Below, piece by piece: positions 1-12,700 of a stretch of DNA of 64,000 nucleotides; the stretch's first letter is position 1, and every line of letters starts with the position of its first letter. The notes beneath the pieces are model-generated. The model searched no databases. It saw only the letters and a program-made list of their open reading frames with translations, and was not told the DNA's origin. Source of the DNA: Leucocoprinus leucothites (lineage: Eukaryota > Basidiomycota > Agaricomycetes > Agaricales > Agaricaceae). The stretch spans positions 2,666,001 through 2,730,000 of the forward strand of contig JAACJO010000002.1 in assembly GCA_013368445.1 (NCBI GenBank). Direction: 5' to 3'. The position numbers and the translations under genes are program-made.

Positions 1-3000
1 ACTGGGTGAATGTCTGAGAAAGAATCACGCTTCCTTTACCCTCAGCCCGCACTCGGCCTCAACTTGATGGCGATGCTGGGAAACGAGTTAGGCTCCGAGT
101 AAGGTTGCTTGAGGTATCCCAGAACCATTCGATTATTTGATTGAAGGGGTAAAAGAGGACCTTTGATGAAGGAGAGCCGAGTTCTGGGGTGAACTCAGAA
201 CTCAAAAACTCAGCACCAAGACCTCAGTCTCTCAGGTTTACTATCCTCCTCCATGGGCCACATACACGCTGTTTTCGTGCTCCTGACCTGCATTAATCAC
301 GAGGTGCAAATGTGCTATACGGCTTGGCGTCCTATCGAAAGCGAGTTCTCGGTGTGGGGTATTCCCACCATCGACTTCGACACTTATGTTTAGTGTCACC
401 AAGCCATCCAAGTCTGGGTCCTTTCCCAGACGATGTACTTATACGACTGTGAGCTGATCTTGGGCTGTGGCTATTAACTTCTCCCGTCGCAAGCGAGGTG
501 AAAAATTCGGCTTCTGGAATCTTGGCGATGGATAAGTCGGATGCCATGCATTGTCACGGTGTGAAAGGCCAAGCGTAGATCCCTAGCCTAGGTTGAGCAT
601 TGCGGGGCCAGGCATGTGTCGTAACAGTCCCACTCCAAGATTTTCCAGCGCCATGGAGAGCGACAAAGCGCATCAGTCGCCATACTTCGCCGTGGCGGAA
701 TGGGAAGTAGAAACTATGACCATGAGTCGAGTGTCTTTGCGAAAATCGTTTAATTTGGTAAGTGGGACAGCTATGAGAACTGTCATTATCGGATAGATAA
801 ATCGGAATTCATGTATTCGGTGTTCCGAGCACAATAATTTCTCACTGTCTTGAGTCTTCTCTAAGTTAGCATCTGTAATCTCTTGGTTGGTGACAGCGCC
901 CGTCTTAGTCAGTGAGTCTTGAAGAACTTCTCGGGTTTCAAACCGAACGTTAGAGCGTACCATCCTACACACTGTTACCATTTCCACGACTGTTGCAACA
1001 CATGGCATTGATCAAAAGTCTGAACAGCTGTGCAATACTTTCGGATCAAAAATATCCACGGTGGGATTTCCCGACTTGGTCTGTGAGAGGAATGACAGGG
1101 GTGCCCAACTGGTTGCACCTGTATCATGGCCAACGCTTGAGAAACGGAAACGGTTGCCTCGCTGATTTCTCGGTGTTTAAGGTTATACGGACCGAAGACT
1201 AATGAGGATATGGGCCAGGTTCGCTTCCAGACTCTCGAGCTGTGCTTGATTTACCAGAGTAGGGAGTTATCCTGTTTTGGGTAGTATGTTATGGAGGACG
1301 TTATGGTGTCTGACGATCGACAAATGTTACGAAAATATATTGATTAAGTTGGAAAGGGCGAACCGGAACGTAATCATTTGAACAAGAAACGAGAGCAATG
1401 TGGTTACTCAGTTTTTTTACCGACAACACGACGAGATGTGGCAAGGAGATCGAGAGTCGAAATTGATGATGAATTACCCGCAAATTTCAATTCAAATAAA
1501 AAGAAGTACAGTATTCTTTGTTCTCTCGCGGTCGAGGGTAACGGTCCTACGGACCAGCGAGAAAGAGCTTCTGCGTAGTAATATGAAGTGGGGAATTTCT
1601 CCAGTCCAATGAAATCAGTTATGAAAGTAATTTTTGATCATGACGATGATGATGACTGATGGGATTTTGTCCAATTGTCACCATATAGTAAAAAAAAGGC
1701 ACCGACAAAGAGCCGGGACTTGGACGCGGTCGTTCGTTCCGAACCTGAAACCTCCCTATGAGAGCTGATCAATGATGCAGTTGTGTGAAAATGGCGCGTG
1801 GAAGATGGGAAGTCTCGTCGTTGTCAGTTCCGGATGCCCAGGCATCTGACTCGGCGGGGCGCCCAGTGTACCGGATCGAGTTCCTGTTCTTAGCAAGTGC
1901 GTATGTCGATAGCTGTACTTCTTTATTAGGATGGGTTTCCTCCCAGAGTTGCCCCACAAGATCGTCGGTACTTGAGAATGGCTCGGCGAAATATCGTGGG
2001 GTCGGACAAGAATGGAATGTCAGATGTCTCGGGCTCGTCTTTTGTTGAATCGGCACGATTAACAGGTGGTATGTTGTACTTTGGGCCAGCGAGGGTAGCG
2101 AGTAAGGTGACTGACTGTTTGATGGGAAAATCTGGTCTGTTATGGGAGGCTTGGTATGAGTACGACGGCGTGCTCGAAGGGTGGCGTGATGATGCTCGCT
2201 TTAATGTGATGATGGACGTATCGAAGACTGGGATCCGACTCGCGCTCTGAGCCGTTCCATATGACACTGTTAAGCTCGGTCACTCGGGTGTAGTGGCGAG
2301 ATCACCTATGAGAGATTCAAGAAGGGCATACCACGGTACGGCACGGATATATGAGTGCTACGAATGCTACCGTAGATCGGCCCGCCGCGCCAGTGAGACT
2401 CAGTTGCAGTCCCGGTGCAATCGCCAAGCCTTACCGTGACTTAAGCATGAGAGAGAACTATCAAGGGATAAGAATGTGTCCTGACGGGGGTCAAATGATA
2501 ACCCCAGGTTATCCGTCATCGGAAGGTGTTCGAGAGGGAGAAGTGACATGGGTAAAGGACTTGAGCTCTGGCTGATGAAAGAACCTTCGACACGACCGGA
2601 GAGACCTGAGAACAACAAACGGTCACGGAGGTAGACTAAGCCCAGAACTATGGTACATACGACAATCGGCCTTACCGCAAGTCGCCAAACACGGCCCATC
2701 GCGGTTCACAGTTACATTGACCTTCCCGTGAGTAGAACCAGAAGATAGGAGGCCCGAGACGTAGGAATTTTCGTTGTAAGTCCGGTGAAATAGGAGGAGC
2801 GCCTAGCGCCAGTCACGACAGAGTCATTTCCGTTCAAAGAAATTTCTATAATGTAATTCTACCTGGGCTTCGAGACAGCATGATGATGATGCGACAAAAG
2901 AAGAAACCTTACTAAGTGGTGGGAATGCGAACCTGAATTTATCTTCTTCGGAGAGTCAATCAGATAGTGGAACAAGTAGCGATTGGCGGATGCAATTCGA

Positions 3001-3528
3001 CAGGTGGCATGGATGGACCAGCTGACCAAGAAAACGATGTCCAGGATATTCGGACTGAAGATAGAAATGGCGAAAGGGCTTGGTGTCCGTGGCTGAGTGG
3101 TAAGAGACCTTCTTCCTCGAAGGAGATGAGTTGCCAGCGAGAAGAACCGTTTCCATCTATAGTTTTGTGCAGATGAAGCGGATTAGGTAGTCGGGAAGTT
3201 GGATCAAAGTCCAAGGAGGTGCATGCTAACACGGTTGTCGCGCCCGAGAAGAGACAAAAATAAGCGTAACCCGTAGTTTCCGAGAGAGACAAATATCATA
3301 ACAGCGTCATGAATCGGGTAGAGCAGCCCGGAGCAGAATATCCAGCCGTTATTATTTCAAATTGTTTCTTTCTGCTGAAGCTGAGCTAGTGGGCGGCGTC
3401 AAACAGATGAGCGCCCGACAAGACGACGAAACAGATGTATTACATAAGCAGGATGTTGGGCTTGTTTGGGTGTTGGCAACGCCCACTGCTTCATCGTCTC
3501 CGCCAGCGAGAACACCTACGCTATCCTC
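1..3528. other. Gene-poor left flank, no gene recognised
   Basis: No reading frame here exceeds about 115 codons. None shows a recognisable domain, a plausible intron chain or protein-like composition, and overlapping short frames occur on both strands at similar density, as expected for non-coding DNA. I saw no inverted repeats, long terminal repeats or tRNA-like B boxes. The last 150-200 bases before 3529 are presumably the promoter and 5' UTR of the MKT1 homologue. The rest is intergenic sequence or repeats too decayed to recognise. Confidence 0.5.
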
Positions 3529-6525
3529 ATGCCTATCAAGCACCTTGAAAGTAAGAGCGCACACCATAACCACAGAAACTCTATGTTAATATTTCTAAAA
3601 ATCGCCCTACAGATTTTCTCCACGAGCGCAAACATCTGCAGTCGCTTCGTCTTGATGTCCTCTCTGAATCGCGTCTCGGCATAGACGCAGCATACTATCT
3701 ACAGCAGCTCCTTGAAAGCCCTAGCTCAAAGGAACCTCTTCTTGCCGCAACAGGCGGCCTTCCCCTCGCCCTAGCTTCGCGAATCGAAGCTGACCTCCGT
3801 GTCCTCGAAAAATTGCATATCAAGCCCGTATTCGTTTTCCCAGGGCTACAGCCAAATAAAAAATGGAGGCAGAGTCATCACTATGAATACACAGAGGCGT
3901 GTCGAGACCGGCGGGATGCGTGGACGAAATACGAGAACGGTCAGGAGGACGCCGCAACCAAGTTGTTCGATGGCCGCCACGGGCTTTCCCAGTGGGATTT
4001 GTGGCGCATGGTGCTTAGGATTTTCAGGAATAGGAATGTCGAGTTTATTATCGCGCCGTACGTTGCTTGGGCCCAGGTTCGTAGTATTTCTGAATGCTGT
4101 GTAACAATGGGTAATAATCTATGCGCGTCGCGCGTCTATAGTTGATTTATCTCCTCCGCCACCCGAAGGCATACATCCACTCGATTTATGGGCCTACTGA
4201 AACGATGCTGTATCCTGGTGTTGACAAGGTCATCACCCAGATCGACTTCACCGCCGCAACGCCGACCTTCCAATATGCGTCCAAACGCTCAGTAACACAA
4301 GAGCTCAGTGTATCCGAAGACCAATTCCTTGATATCGGAATTCTCGTTGGATTTGACCAGTCTCCCCCCTTCCCTCCCTCCGTACACGAACAAGCACTCA
4401 AAGCCACCGTCGATATGGTAAAATACTATAAATCCGGACATGCAGCCGTGTCTGCATTTGCCGAACATCCTGCCGTCAAGACCATTCAATATAACGACCA
4501 TTTCGCTCGTACCCGTTCTATGATTAAATGCTCACTCGTTCTCACTTCCGACGGCGCCGTGCAACCTTTACCCCTCGCCATCAATAATCCTGCATCTGGT
4601 CCTAGCGGTGGTGGTGGTCACAATCAGCACCACCCAACCGCAGCTGATATCCCCAACGATCTCCATGATATATTCACCCACCGCCTTCCCGATGAAGTCT
4701 ATTATTACCTTTCCCGGGGACTCATGGGTCCTCAAGCGCTAATTTGGCTTACCACGGGTCAGATTATCGAGAGCCCTCCGCTGGATAATGGGGAAACGAA
4801 CGAGTATAAGCGGTTTGTGAAGGAGGTTATTACGGATGGGCAGACTGGCCCTCGTGCGACCGCGCTGGCGTTGATTAGTAGTGTATTGCACAACTTCTGG
4901 GGGAAGAAGCAAGTGTATGGGTATTTCTGGTTTGATCAGCCCTCGCCTCATGGGCAGAAGGCGATATCGCATAGTTTGCCGCAGACGACGCAGTTAGCGG
5001 AAAGAGTGACAGGATGGAATGTTCCCTATCCGATTGTTGAAGATGAGCTGAGGAGGCAGAATGTAAGTTGATTGTTGATTTATCACATGTGCTGTGATGA
5101 AATGCTGATTGATTTTCGTCCGGGTTTGTTTCGAACCTGGATAGTCATCGACGATCGATTTTGCACTGTGTCTCGGAGCTACTTCATCTGATAAATTCGC
5201 ACAACGTACAAAGGTCAAGACGAATGCTCCACTTGAGAAGAAAGATGAGATTGTCGCGAACGTGATATGGCGGTTCTTGGAACTGCGAGGGTGAGTCTTT
5301 TTTGTACTAGCACATGTAGTGCATGCTGATCTTCAAGTTTCGTGTGGATAGATTTTTGTTGAACACCCACATGCACTCTCCGCTCGCACGGGCAATGTAC
5401 GCTGCATTGCGGCAGGCGCGATTGAACGATAAATTCCAGGATTCATTGTATCTGTTCCTGGAATTGGTACGAGCAGGAGTAATGCACGGGCACCTATGGA
5501 GTAACCGTGCATTCAGTGGCGGTCCAAGTTTTGGAACTGGTGCGTGTGTGTATGCGAGGCGAGTTCTCACGGCGTTGTCGTGCCACTCCCTCTGTTTCTG
5601 GCCTCGATTGTCAAGGAAGCTGATTCAGAAAATTTTCCTTTTTTACATTGTGTTGTGTGGCTTATCCGGTTGTGCACTGTGTGCGACTTTTAACGAACCC
5701 CGTTGTGTTGGATCTCGGTTTTCGCACCGCTTGCTACGAATTCGCCGACTCGGGGCGACGTTGGATGGGATAGATGATGAGAAGTCATGCATGCTCCTTG
5801 TGATGCGGGTTCTGAGCATCGTCCCGCTGAATTTCACGGTGAGACTTCTCGCTCGTAATCTCACGTTGTGATTTAAACTATAACTGACTATCCGGACGTG
5901 GGTCTGCTTTTTTTCATTTGATATTGATTTGATTTCTCTATTTGGGGATGTGACTTCTTTTTCTGTCTAATGACTACAGGCTCAACCTTGGTCAGCGCCG
6001 TTATCGCGGGAGCTATTGGTGTTCAACTCGTTTGTGCGCTCATTGTCGAGGTCGCTGCGAACGCTGTTGGAAGTGACGACCTTGAATATGATGTTGCGGA
6101 GTGACGCTAGAAGGCCCCGAGATGACATCTTGGACGTCTCTTTGTCTTTGCCGTTCCAGACGGAAGTCAACACAGGGTTTGGAGTGTTGGCGAAGGTCTA
6201 TTTGGACGCACTAACACATATTAATAATCGGGAACGGGTGAGGGACCCGAATGCCGAGGGTGTCAAGGAGGCCAAAGCACTTGCGCTAGAGATCTGCGAG
6301 GAGACGTTCCCGGGTGTGAAGACACCGAAATTGGAGGTTGAGAGAGGATTCAGGTTTTGGGATATCGTGAGCGCTGTGGAACCTCGTGATAAGATGATTA
6401 ACTGATTTTGTTGATCTTAGGCACTTATGGCGATGCGGCAACTGCACTCGGAAGGGCAGGTGTTGCGCGAGTTGATTGACCAGTTTGAGGCAGCGGAAGC
6501 CTGGCTCGCGCCGATGCGACCGTGA
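3529..6525 (+). CDS. MKT1: MKT1-type post-transcriptional regulator (XPG/PIN-like fold)
   Basis: Eight exons can be joined in frame: 3529-3550, 3613-4076, 4142-5062, 5145-5290, 5352-5539, 5774-5838, 5980-6366 and 6421-6525. They give about 765 aa, close to the usual length for the family. The N-terminus opens with MPIKHLENFL and reaches an XPG-N-like motif GIDAAYYL (about residues 30-37). The XPG-I-like part contains VEFIIAPYVAWAQ (about 150-162) and IYGPTETMLYPGVDKV. The C-terminal MKT1 domains contain KKDEIVANVIWRFLELRG, KFQDSLYLFLEL, RVLSIVPLNF and PWSAPLSRELLVFNSF. In yeast, Mkt1 works with Pbp1 in cytoplasmic, polysome-associated mRNA regulation and in maintaining a dsRNA satellite; here that is known only from the family. 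The start is chosen because a 7-codon first exon restores the family N-terminus. The fifth intron (5540-5773, 234 nt) is unusually long and could hide a small exon. Confidence in the family is high; intron 5 is the least certain part. Confidence 0.9.
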
Positions 6526-7344
6526 GTGTGTGTAGTGAGGTCATGCCAGCATCCCGAATCCCGGCTTCTTGCTGGTTCTCGCAGTTTTTTTTTCCTAGGT
6601 TAGCTGTTGGGGCTGAGGGGGAAGAGGGAGGCGAGAATGTGCGAGTAGGTAGCTTCTTTTTCCTAGCTTGCTATCGCTATCACGGAGCCATCTCGGAGAG
6701 CGAGGCGAGAGAGTGCAAAAATGGAGTACGTGGGAGAGGAACGTGGGGGGACCGGGACGCAGGGGAGGACATGGGAAGGAAAGCTGACTGAAAAAGTGTG
6801 TGTGTGTGTGTGTGTACATGAACTCTCTGTGTTACATCGTGTTGTTGTCATCGTCTTTGTTCTGTTGTTGCTGTGTTTTTCCTGTCGATCGATACTAAGT
6901 TGTGTGTGTGTGTACCAAGAGAGCTAAGTGCAGGAAGTGAGAGCGTGATTCCCGGAAAAGGGGAGCTGTGAGCGCGCCGGGGAAGAGGTGGCTGAGATTT
7001 CTTGGTATAGTTCTTACTACGGCTGACGGTGAAGCCGCCCGCAACGGGAGTGCTTGAGTGAGAAGACGCAAGAGGTGACGTGTGACGTGGTGACAAGTAA
7101 TTAGGTCACGGTGGCAGTCACTGTGGGATTGGATCTAGATGGGAAATCGTGGGAAGGATCGGGACGGGAGGATCTCGCCTGGGGAAGGCTAGCTTCGGAG
7201 AGTAGGCTGATCTGGCGATGATCGATCTGCGGAGGATAACCCGATTAGGACGCGTGACAGCTGGCACCTGTGTGACACCGAGCTCGATATAATGGACGGG
7301 GGCAGAGGAGTGGTTGCCCTGTAATCTCTCGCCCCCCAAACGCG
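6526..7344. promoter_or_regulatory. Intergenic spacer and promoter of zinc-finger gene
   Basis: This 0.8-kb spacer separates two plus-strand genes. It holds the 3' UTR of the MKT1 homologue and the promoter and 5' UTR of the next gene. It contains a (GT)n microsatellite near 6796-6815 and a short TG run near 6900-6911. No TATA element or other site was recognised with confidence. Confidence 0.4.
6796..6815. repeat. (GT)n microsatellite
   Basis: About ten uninterrupted GT dinucleotides lie in the spacer between the MKT1 homologue and the zinc-finger gene, visible directly in the sequence. Confidence 0.85.
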
Positions 7345-8143
7345 ATGTACTCCGACGCACCCATCATTGCTCTCCAACCTCACAACTACTTGTCTACAAT
7401 TGCCGACGACAAATTCGACGTCGATGGCTCTCTCAGTTATGTCCCTGTCCAACAGCACCAGCAGCACCACACCGTGCAGATCATCCAGCTTGTTGAAGGT
7501 CCTCCTCCTCCACCCAGAAACATTGCCTCTGCCTTTGCAGCTTCCTCGTCATCGTATGTCTCTTCGTCTACGTACTCGGAGTCTTGGGACGACGAGCAGG
7601 AAGAGGAGTGTGAGGGAGATGAAGAAGAAGAGGAAGTTTGTGAGAGCTATTGCTCCTCGGAGGCAGCTGAAGACCTCAACTACTGTGATCAACGCTCGTC
7701 TGCCACCGACACCTATTCTCTGCGCATGAAGCGCATCCTTGCATGGCGCGAAAACTTTTCGGCCCAGATTAGTGCGACACTTTCAGGTCGGTGCACCTTT
7801 TGATTATTTTTCGTGGCGTTGTGGCTGATGTTCTTTGTTGAATGTAGAACCGACACTGCCGTCGTCACTGAAACGCAAGTTGTCACTTGATGACGATGAT
7901 ATTGTGAGTATTACTGTCCACGATCACGATGGTGCTTTTTGGCTCATAATTCTGCAGGCATCACAGTCATCAAAACGCTCGCGATCATCCACAACCGCCC
8001 CGTCGAGTGTTTCCTCTCTTGGCTTGCACTCGTGTCCTGCGTGTGATGCGTCGTTTGACACGGAACAAAGCCTGAGACAACATGGGAATGACGCGATGGC
8101 CAACGAGGCGTGCTCCGTTGCGGTGGAATACGCATTTGAATGA
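7345..8143 (+). CDS. Small acidic C2HC zinc-finger protein, Agaricomycete type
   Basis: Exons 7345-7786, 7848-7903 and 7958-8143 give 227 aa. The N-terminal half is Pro/Ser-rich with a long acidic stretch (about residues 80-105, mostly Glu and Asp). A conserved-looking segment RMKRILAWRENF follows, then a basic RKLSLDDDD patch. The C-terminus has one zinc-binding motif, CPACDASFDTEQSLRQHG, with ligands C192-x2-C195-x12-H208 and probably C218 instead of the usual second His. It ends in a hydrophobic VAVEYAFE tail. A nuclear DNA- or protein-binding role is inferred from composition and the finger; no function is known to me. The second intron (7904-7957) is 54 nt and stop-free, so its retention would simply insert 18 residues. 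The start is the first in-frame ATG. The long pyrimidine-rich stretch downstream may be its 3' UTR. Confidence 0.75.
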
Positions 8144-9340
8144 ACGGCCGGGCCTATTGACAACTCAACACCAAAAGACGTAACGATAACGAGTTGACCG
8201 GGCACTTGTTCCCACCTTGACGCTATCCCTGCGTCTCCTCTATTCTGCTCCTCTTCTCCTCTCCACACTGCATGCCTCCACACCATCATTCGCCTTTCCA
8301 TCTCATCTCGACCCAAAATGAACGCCGCTATCACTCGCCTTGCATCTCTACTGAATACCTTTTTGGAACCCGAGTGACGCCGCAGGGGTCCTCGTTCTAA
8401 TGATTCCCATTACGGGTGGGCATTTGGGCTTGTGTTCCCGCGGTGGTAGTGGCCCTGGAGCCTCATGGCCCTCCCTTACTCGAAAGAAGGACAATGGGCA
8501 CCGTTCATCGGGGACTGGATCCTCGATTTACAGCTTTGGATTCCTCTCGTCTTGTTCTCCGCATAAGTTATTCGCTTGTTTGCAGAGTCAATTGTCATCA
8601 TCATCCGGCAACTTTTTTTTTCCCGCATTCATAATTCTTCGCACTCCTGGGCTCCAGTGCGCCACGACTTGTTTGCATCACATTTCATCATTGATTCATT
8701 CATCCATCCCTTCCGATGACCCATCATCATCATCCCATCCATCAGCTCGACCCCGCTACGACCTTTATGGTTTCTATTCTATCTCTTTCTCATGCAACCA
8801 TCTGCGACGACAACAATTTTTTTTCCTTCCTCACTGTATTTTTCACACACACGCATGCATGGATCTCTCTCACACGCACACGAGGTTGCCGCACTTTTGC
8901 ATATGTTTTCTTGTTACTAGTGGTCTCGACTCCTCGATCACGCTTTTTTACCATACTTTACGACCGTTTCTTCGGACCTGCATGCATTGCCTACATACAT
9001 TATCGTACACACCGTTTTTTTTACATACTTGACAACTCCGAGACCCACGCACGCATGTTTCTGTTCTGTTCGTGCTGCGCGTTTTCTCATGTTTCATTCG
9101 ACCGCTCGACAGGCTTTCTTTTTCTCAGCTTTGTTGTTGCTGTTCCTGTTGTCATTACAATCTTTTTCTCATCCCATCTATCACCATCTTGACCTCACGT
9201 TTTTTCTCTCTCTCTCGCTTCCTTGCTTGCTTTTTCGCATCATCAGTCGCATCATTCCATACTTCAGATCCGCTTCCCACCTACTTGCATAGTACTACCG
9301 CTATACACCCGTTAATAACGTTGGCGAATTGACTCGCCCC
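8144..9340 (+). other. Pyrimidine-rich non-coding stretch after the zinc-finger gene
   Basis: The plus strand is strongly T/C-biased, with runs of T up to nine bases and repeated CATC/TTCATC and CACACA motifs. The longest open frame (210 codons from 8400) is rich in Ser, His, Leu and Phe with no domain, as expected when pyrimidine-rich DNA is translated. The most economical reading is a long 3' UTR or downstream region of the zinc-finger gene. No gene was recognised. Confidence 0.45.
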
Positions 9341-9693
9341 ACTTTACTACTCTATACACTCGTGTTCTTATTATGATAATTACTTGAAATTAATTGATTT
9401 TTCTTGGTATTTTTGATTGATTGAGTGAGTCGTAAGTGCTACGTTGTTGAGTCATGGACGGTGCTGGTCGCCTCGTGGCGTTTGATTTGAGGGAAGTCTT
9501 TGAGTCATTGTATCAAATCAAATCAGATCAGCATTGCCTGTCAGTATCTTGTCAAAGATGTCTGAATGGAATGTAAGAGCGTGGAATGTTCGTGTTCAAC
9601 GGTTTCCCCCCTTTGAACAAGGGTCTGGGTCTCCCCTGGGACGTAGTAATAGTTAAACATCGGAAGAGTGGGTAACCGGCCGCGGGTAGGCAG

Positions 9694-9724
<31 letters not shown>

Positions 9725-12700
9725 CTTGTCACGGTGAACTGTTGAACTCGTTCCTTGTTGAACCCGGCTTCGACCCTCGGACTCGTGGGTTATGTTCTCA
9801 AGCTCAGGAATCAGTTTATTCTTGACAAGAGTCCGTCTTATGTGTGTGATCATAAGTACAATAATACCTTCCCCTTCCCCCTCTCCCCCTTAATACCGTG
9901 ACCCATCGTAGTGGGGTGGGTGCACAGTCTGGGTAGAAGTGGGGACTTTAATTACGACCTGATCAGTACTCAGTCGCACGGATAAGTATGGAGGGAGATA
10001 AGTAAGTGAATTGATGTTGTTGTTGTTGTAGTTGTTGTTAAATTGAAATAGCTGTGCTGTGCGTTGGGGATGATCAAGGGAAGAAAACGAGCATAGCGGT
10101 GCGAAACAGCTTCCGATTTATTGATATTTTTCGGATGGTCACTGCCTCCAAGTGGTTGGTTGTGGAAAAAAAAAGCTATTTTGGAGGAGGGTCACTTTCA
10201 ATGTATTGGAAATGTCCTTGAAGCCCATTACATTGATCTTAACCCGTTGTCTCTGGGAGATAGATATGCAGTACTGCTTTTCAATAGTTACCCATTGGGA
10301 GGTTACTCCCTGCAGTCGGAAGGGAAACGTGTTGATAACGACATAAACTGATGATCTAGTTTAACACGTTTGGGTTCTACACGTTCCCGTTTCCTATTCC
10401 CCATTCCTTATACTGACCTCGGACTAGTAACCAGCAGTGTGTGATCGACCCGCCCGAGTCGTGCCGGTGAATAATACTGATAACCTAGTTTATCACATTT
10501 TTCTCTCACGGAAAGAATGACTTGAAGGGATAAAGGATCGCATCTCGAAGAGAATAAGGACAAGGCACTGCAATGGCAATGACACTGTGCCGTGAGTATC
10601 GCTCCACAGCAAAGCGATTTTTTAGCACGGATTCGTTGTTTTGAGTAAGTAGTAGTATCTTAATCAAAAGCCACATTGCCCCTGAAGGCTGAAGCCACTC
10701 AGTCGAAGCCACCACTGGGGAAAGGGTATTGGCTTTCGTGGTCGAGTAGATGAGATCAATATGCCAGCTTTGAGGCGCCAGGCGCCAGGTGCAGTCACCC
10801 TCAGGGAAATCGATCAAGAATCAAGATCATAGGGAGGGGTAAGGTTTTGTTAATTTAAGGAAAGAGGGGAAAGCATCATTCTTACTATTATAGGGGTCGC
10901 GATGTCATTCAAAGACAGCCGCTGAAGAAAGGCTGGCAGCCAGCCGGGTAATCAGCCAAGTCAGCCACAGGTGCATAATAAGTCTGTATCTCGCTTACCG
11001 GTGTGTGAGAATCGAATTAGATTACGGTAAGTGGTTAACCCTGATGATCATAATTGATCGTATATTTGACGGTGAGAAAAAAAACTAGGAGTGAACAGCG
11101 GCTCTTTCATTGTTTCCCTTTGTACTGGCTGGCGAGAGTGAGAAATAATTTCATATGCGCGAGGGGTTAGACGGAGGATGGTGTATAAGCGTGTGTATGG
11201 TTGTACCGTATATGCGCATAATAATGCATGCTTGTTTTTTTTTCCTCGGTGGAACGTGGACGTGAACTTTTGAACTATCATAGATGCCGGAGTAATACCA
11301 GATCAATGATATGGAGCCCAGACGGTGAAAACAGAATTCGAAGAAAAAAAAGCTACGCCTGTGCATCCGAATTATCAGCGAGTGAATCTCGGAGGCGAGA
11401 ACGAGCGAAAATCCCACTCTTCCATATTTTTTTTCTTTTTTCCTTTTCTCTCCCGGACATACAAGGGAAAATTCCCAGGATGCCGGGCTGTCTATTAGTC
11501 CCTTGGGTTCGGGACGCGGCATGGGATCCGGGAAGGTTCACTTCCTTCTAGGACTCCGCTGTGCTGGGACCTTGAGAGACCCAGCTTGGAGGGGTTCTAA
11601 GTTATGCGCCTTTGGTGGGATATCTCGGGAAGTGGTAGTGGGAGCGCCCCGAAGGTGATTCCGCGCCTGCGTGACCCTGGGCGGAACAGACATGTGCAGG
11701 AGCGAATGGGATAGGGCGCCTTACGGCTTGTTGTCTCTTGTCCTTGTGAAAGGCTTACTCCCAAAAAATTGTCCTTAGCTAGCACTACATTCTGATTTGT
11801 TATCGATAGTGCACCCAAGTTAAAGGTCCTTGAGTGCTTTACGAGCAAGTCGAACCTGATCAGGAAGGTTGTACAGGGAACTTTTACAAGACAAAGAAAG
11901 TTCCTTGTCACTCGGCTACCCATTCTGCCTACGGTAAGTGCTGTATTACGTGTCACGGCATGCCCAAAAAGAACGATCGAGAACAGCAAGGAGCGTTCAA
12001 GTGCGCCGCCACCAAAAGAAGAACGATTGCCAATATTCACGGCATCCCAGGGCGGGCTTCTAGCCCTGTACAAGCTAATAACCCATAAAGAACCTAATTG
12101 CGTCTGCGATCTACTTCCCAGGAGTATAGACGCTCACTGTCACGCCAGCCGTTCTCTGCATTTTTCATCGAGCTTCCCGCCTCAGTGGCATGTCAACTTT
12201 TCACACACTTTTTCATAATGTTCATAAGCTCAAACTCGAGAAGCAAAGGCCGTTGCGGTGTGGTTGAGACTGTTCCATTGCCTTGGGCTGTGCGTATTAA
12301 AGAATTAGCAAATAAGACCCCTTCATTCAACTTATGAAGTGTTGTTGACTTATTTCCGCTTGACGTTTTCTTTTCACACCATCTCATCGATTATCCAGAC
12401 ATGTCGTTTTCAGTCATCGATTTGGATGGAGTTGCCGCGTTGCCTAATGTCCAAGGTCAATGACTGGCCAAGCGCATTGTGACGGATTCGGAATTGCGGC
12501 GTTCTGTTTACTATATTATATGTCAAGATCGTCATTGATTTCATCGAGCCGTATCGATGCATGGATATTGGATGACTACTCGCGAATGAATTAAGTCAAG
12601 GGTGGCGCCTTCCGATCTGATTAAACTAGAGTTCCTTGAGATTCCGAAGAAAACTGGGGAACATTTTTGGGGAATCACCGCCTGATAGAGATTGACAAGA

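Noticed and set aside
5323..5871. 182-codon open frame on the plus strand
   Set aside because: It is exon 5 of the MKT1 homologue read through its donor into the long intron; similarity stops at 5539 and resumes after 5773 in another frame.
8400..9032. 210-codon open frame on the plus strand
   Set aside because: Composition (Ser, His, Phe, Leu, CT-repeat derived) reflects pyrimidine-rich DNA; there is no domain or exon chain.
9541..9853. Short minus-strand frames containing His-Thr repeats
   Set aside because: They are translations of the (GT)14 microsatellite.
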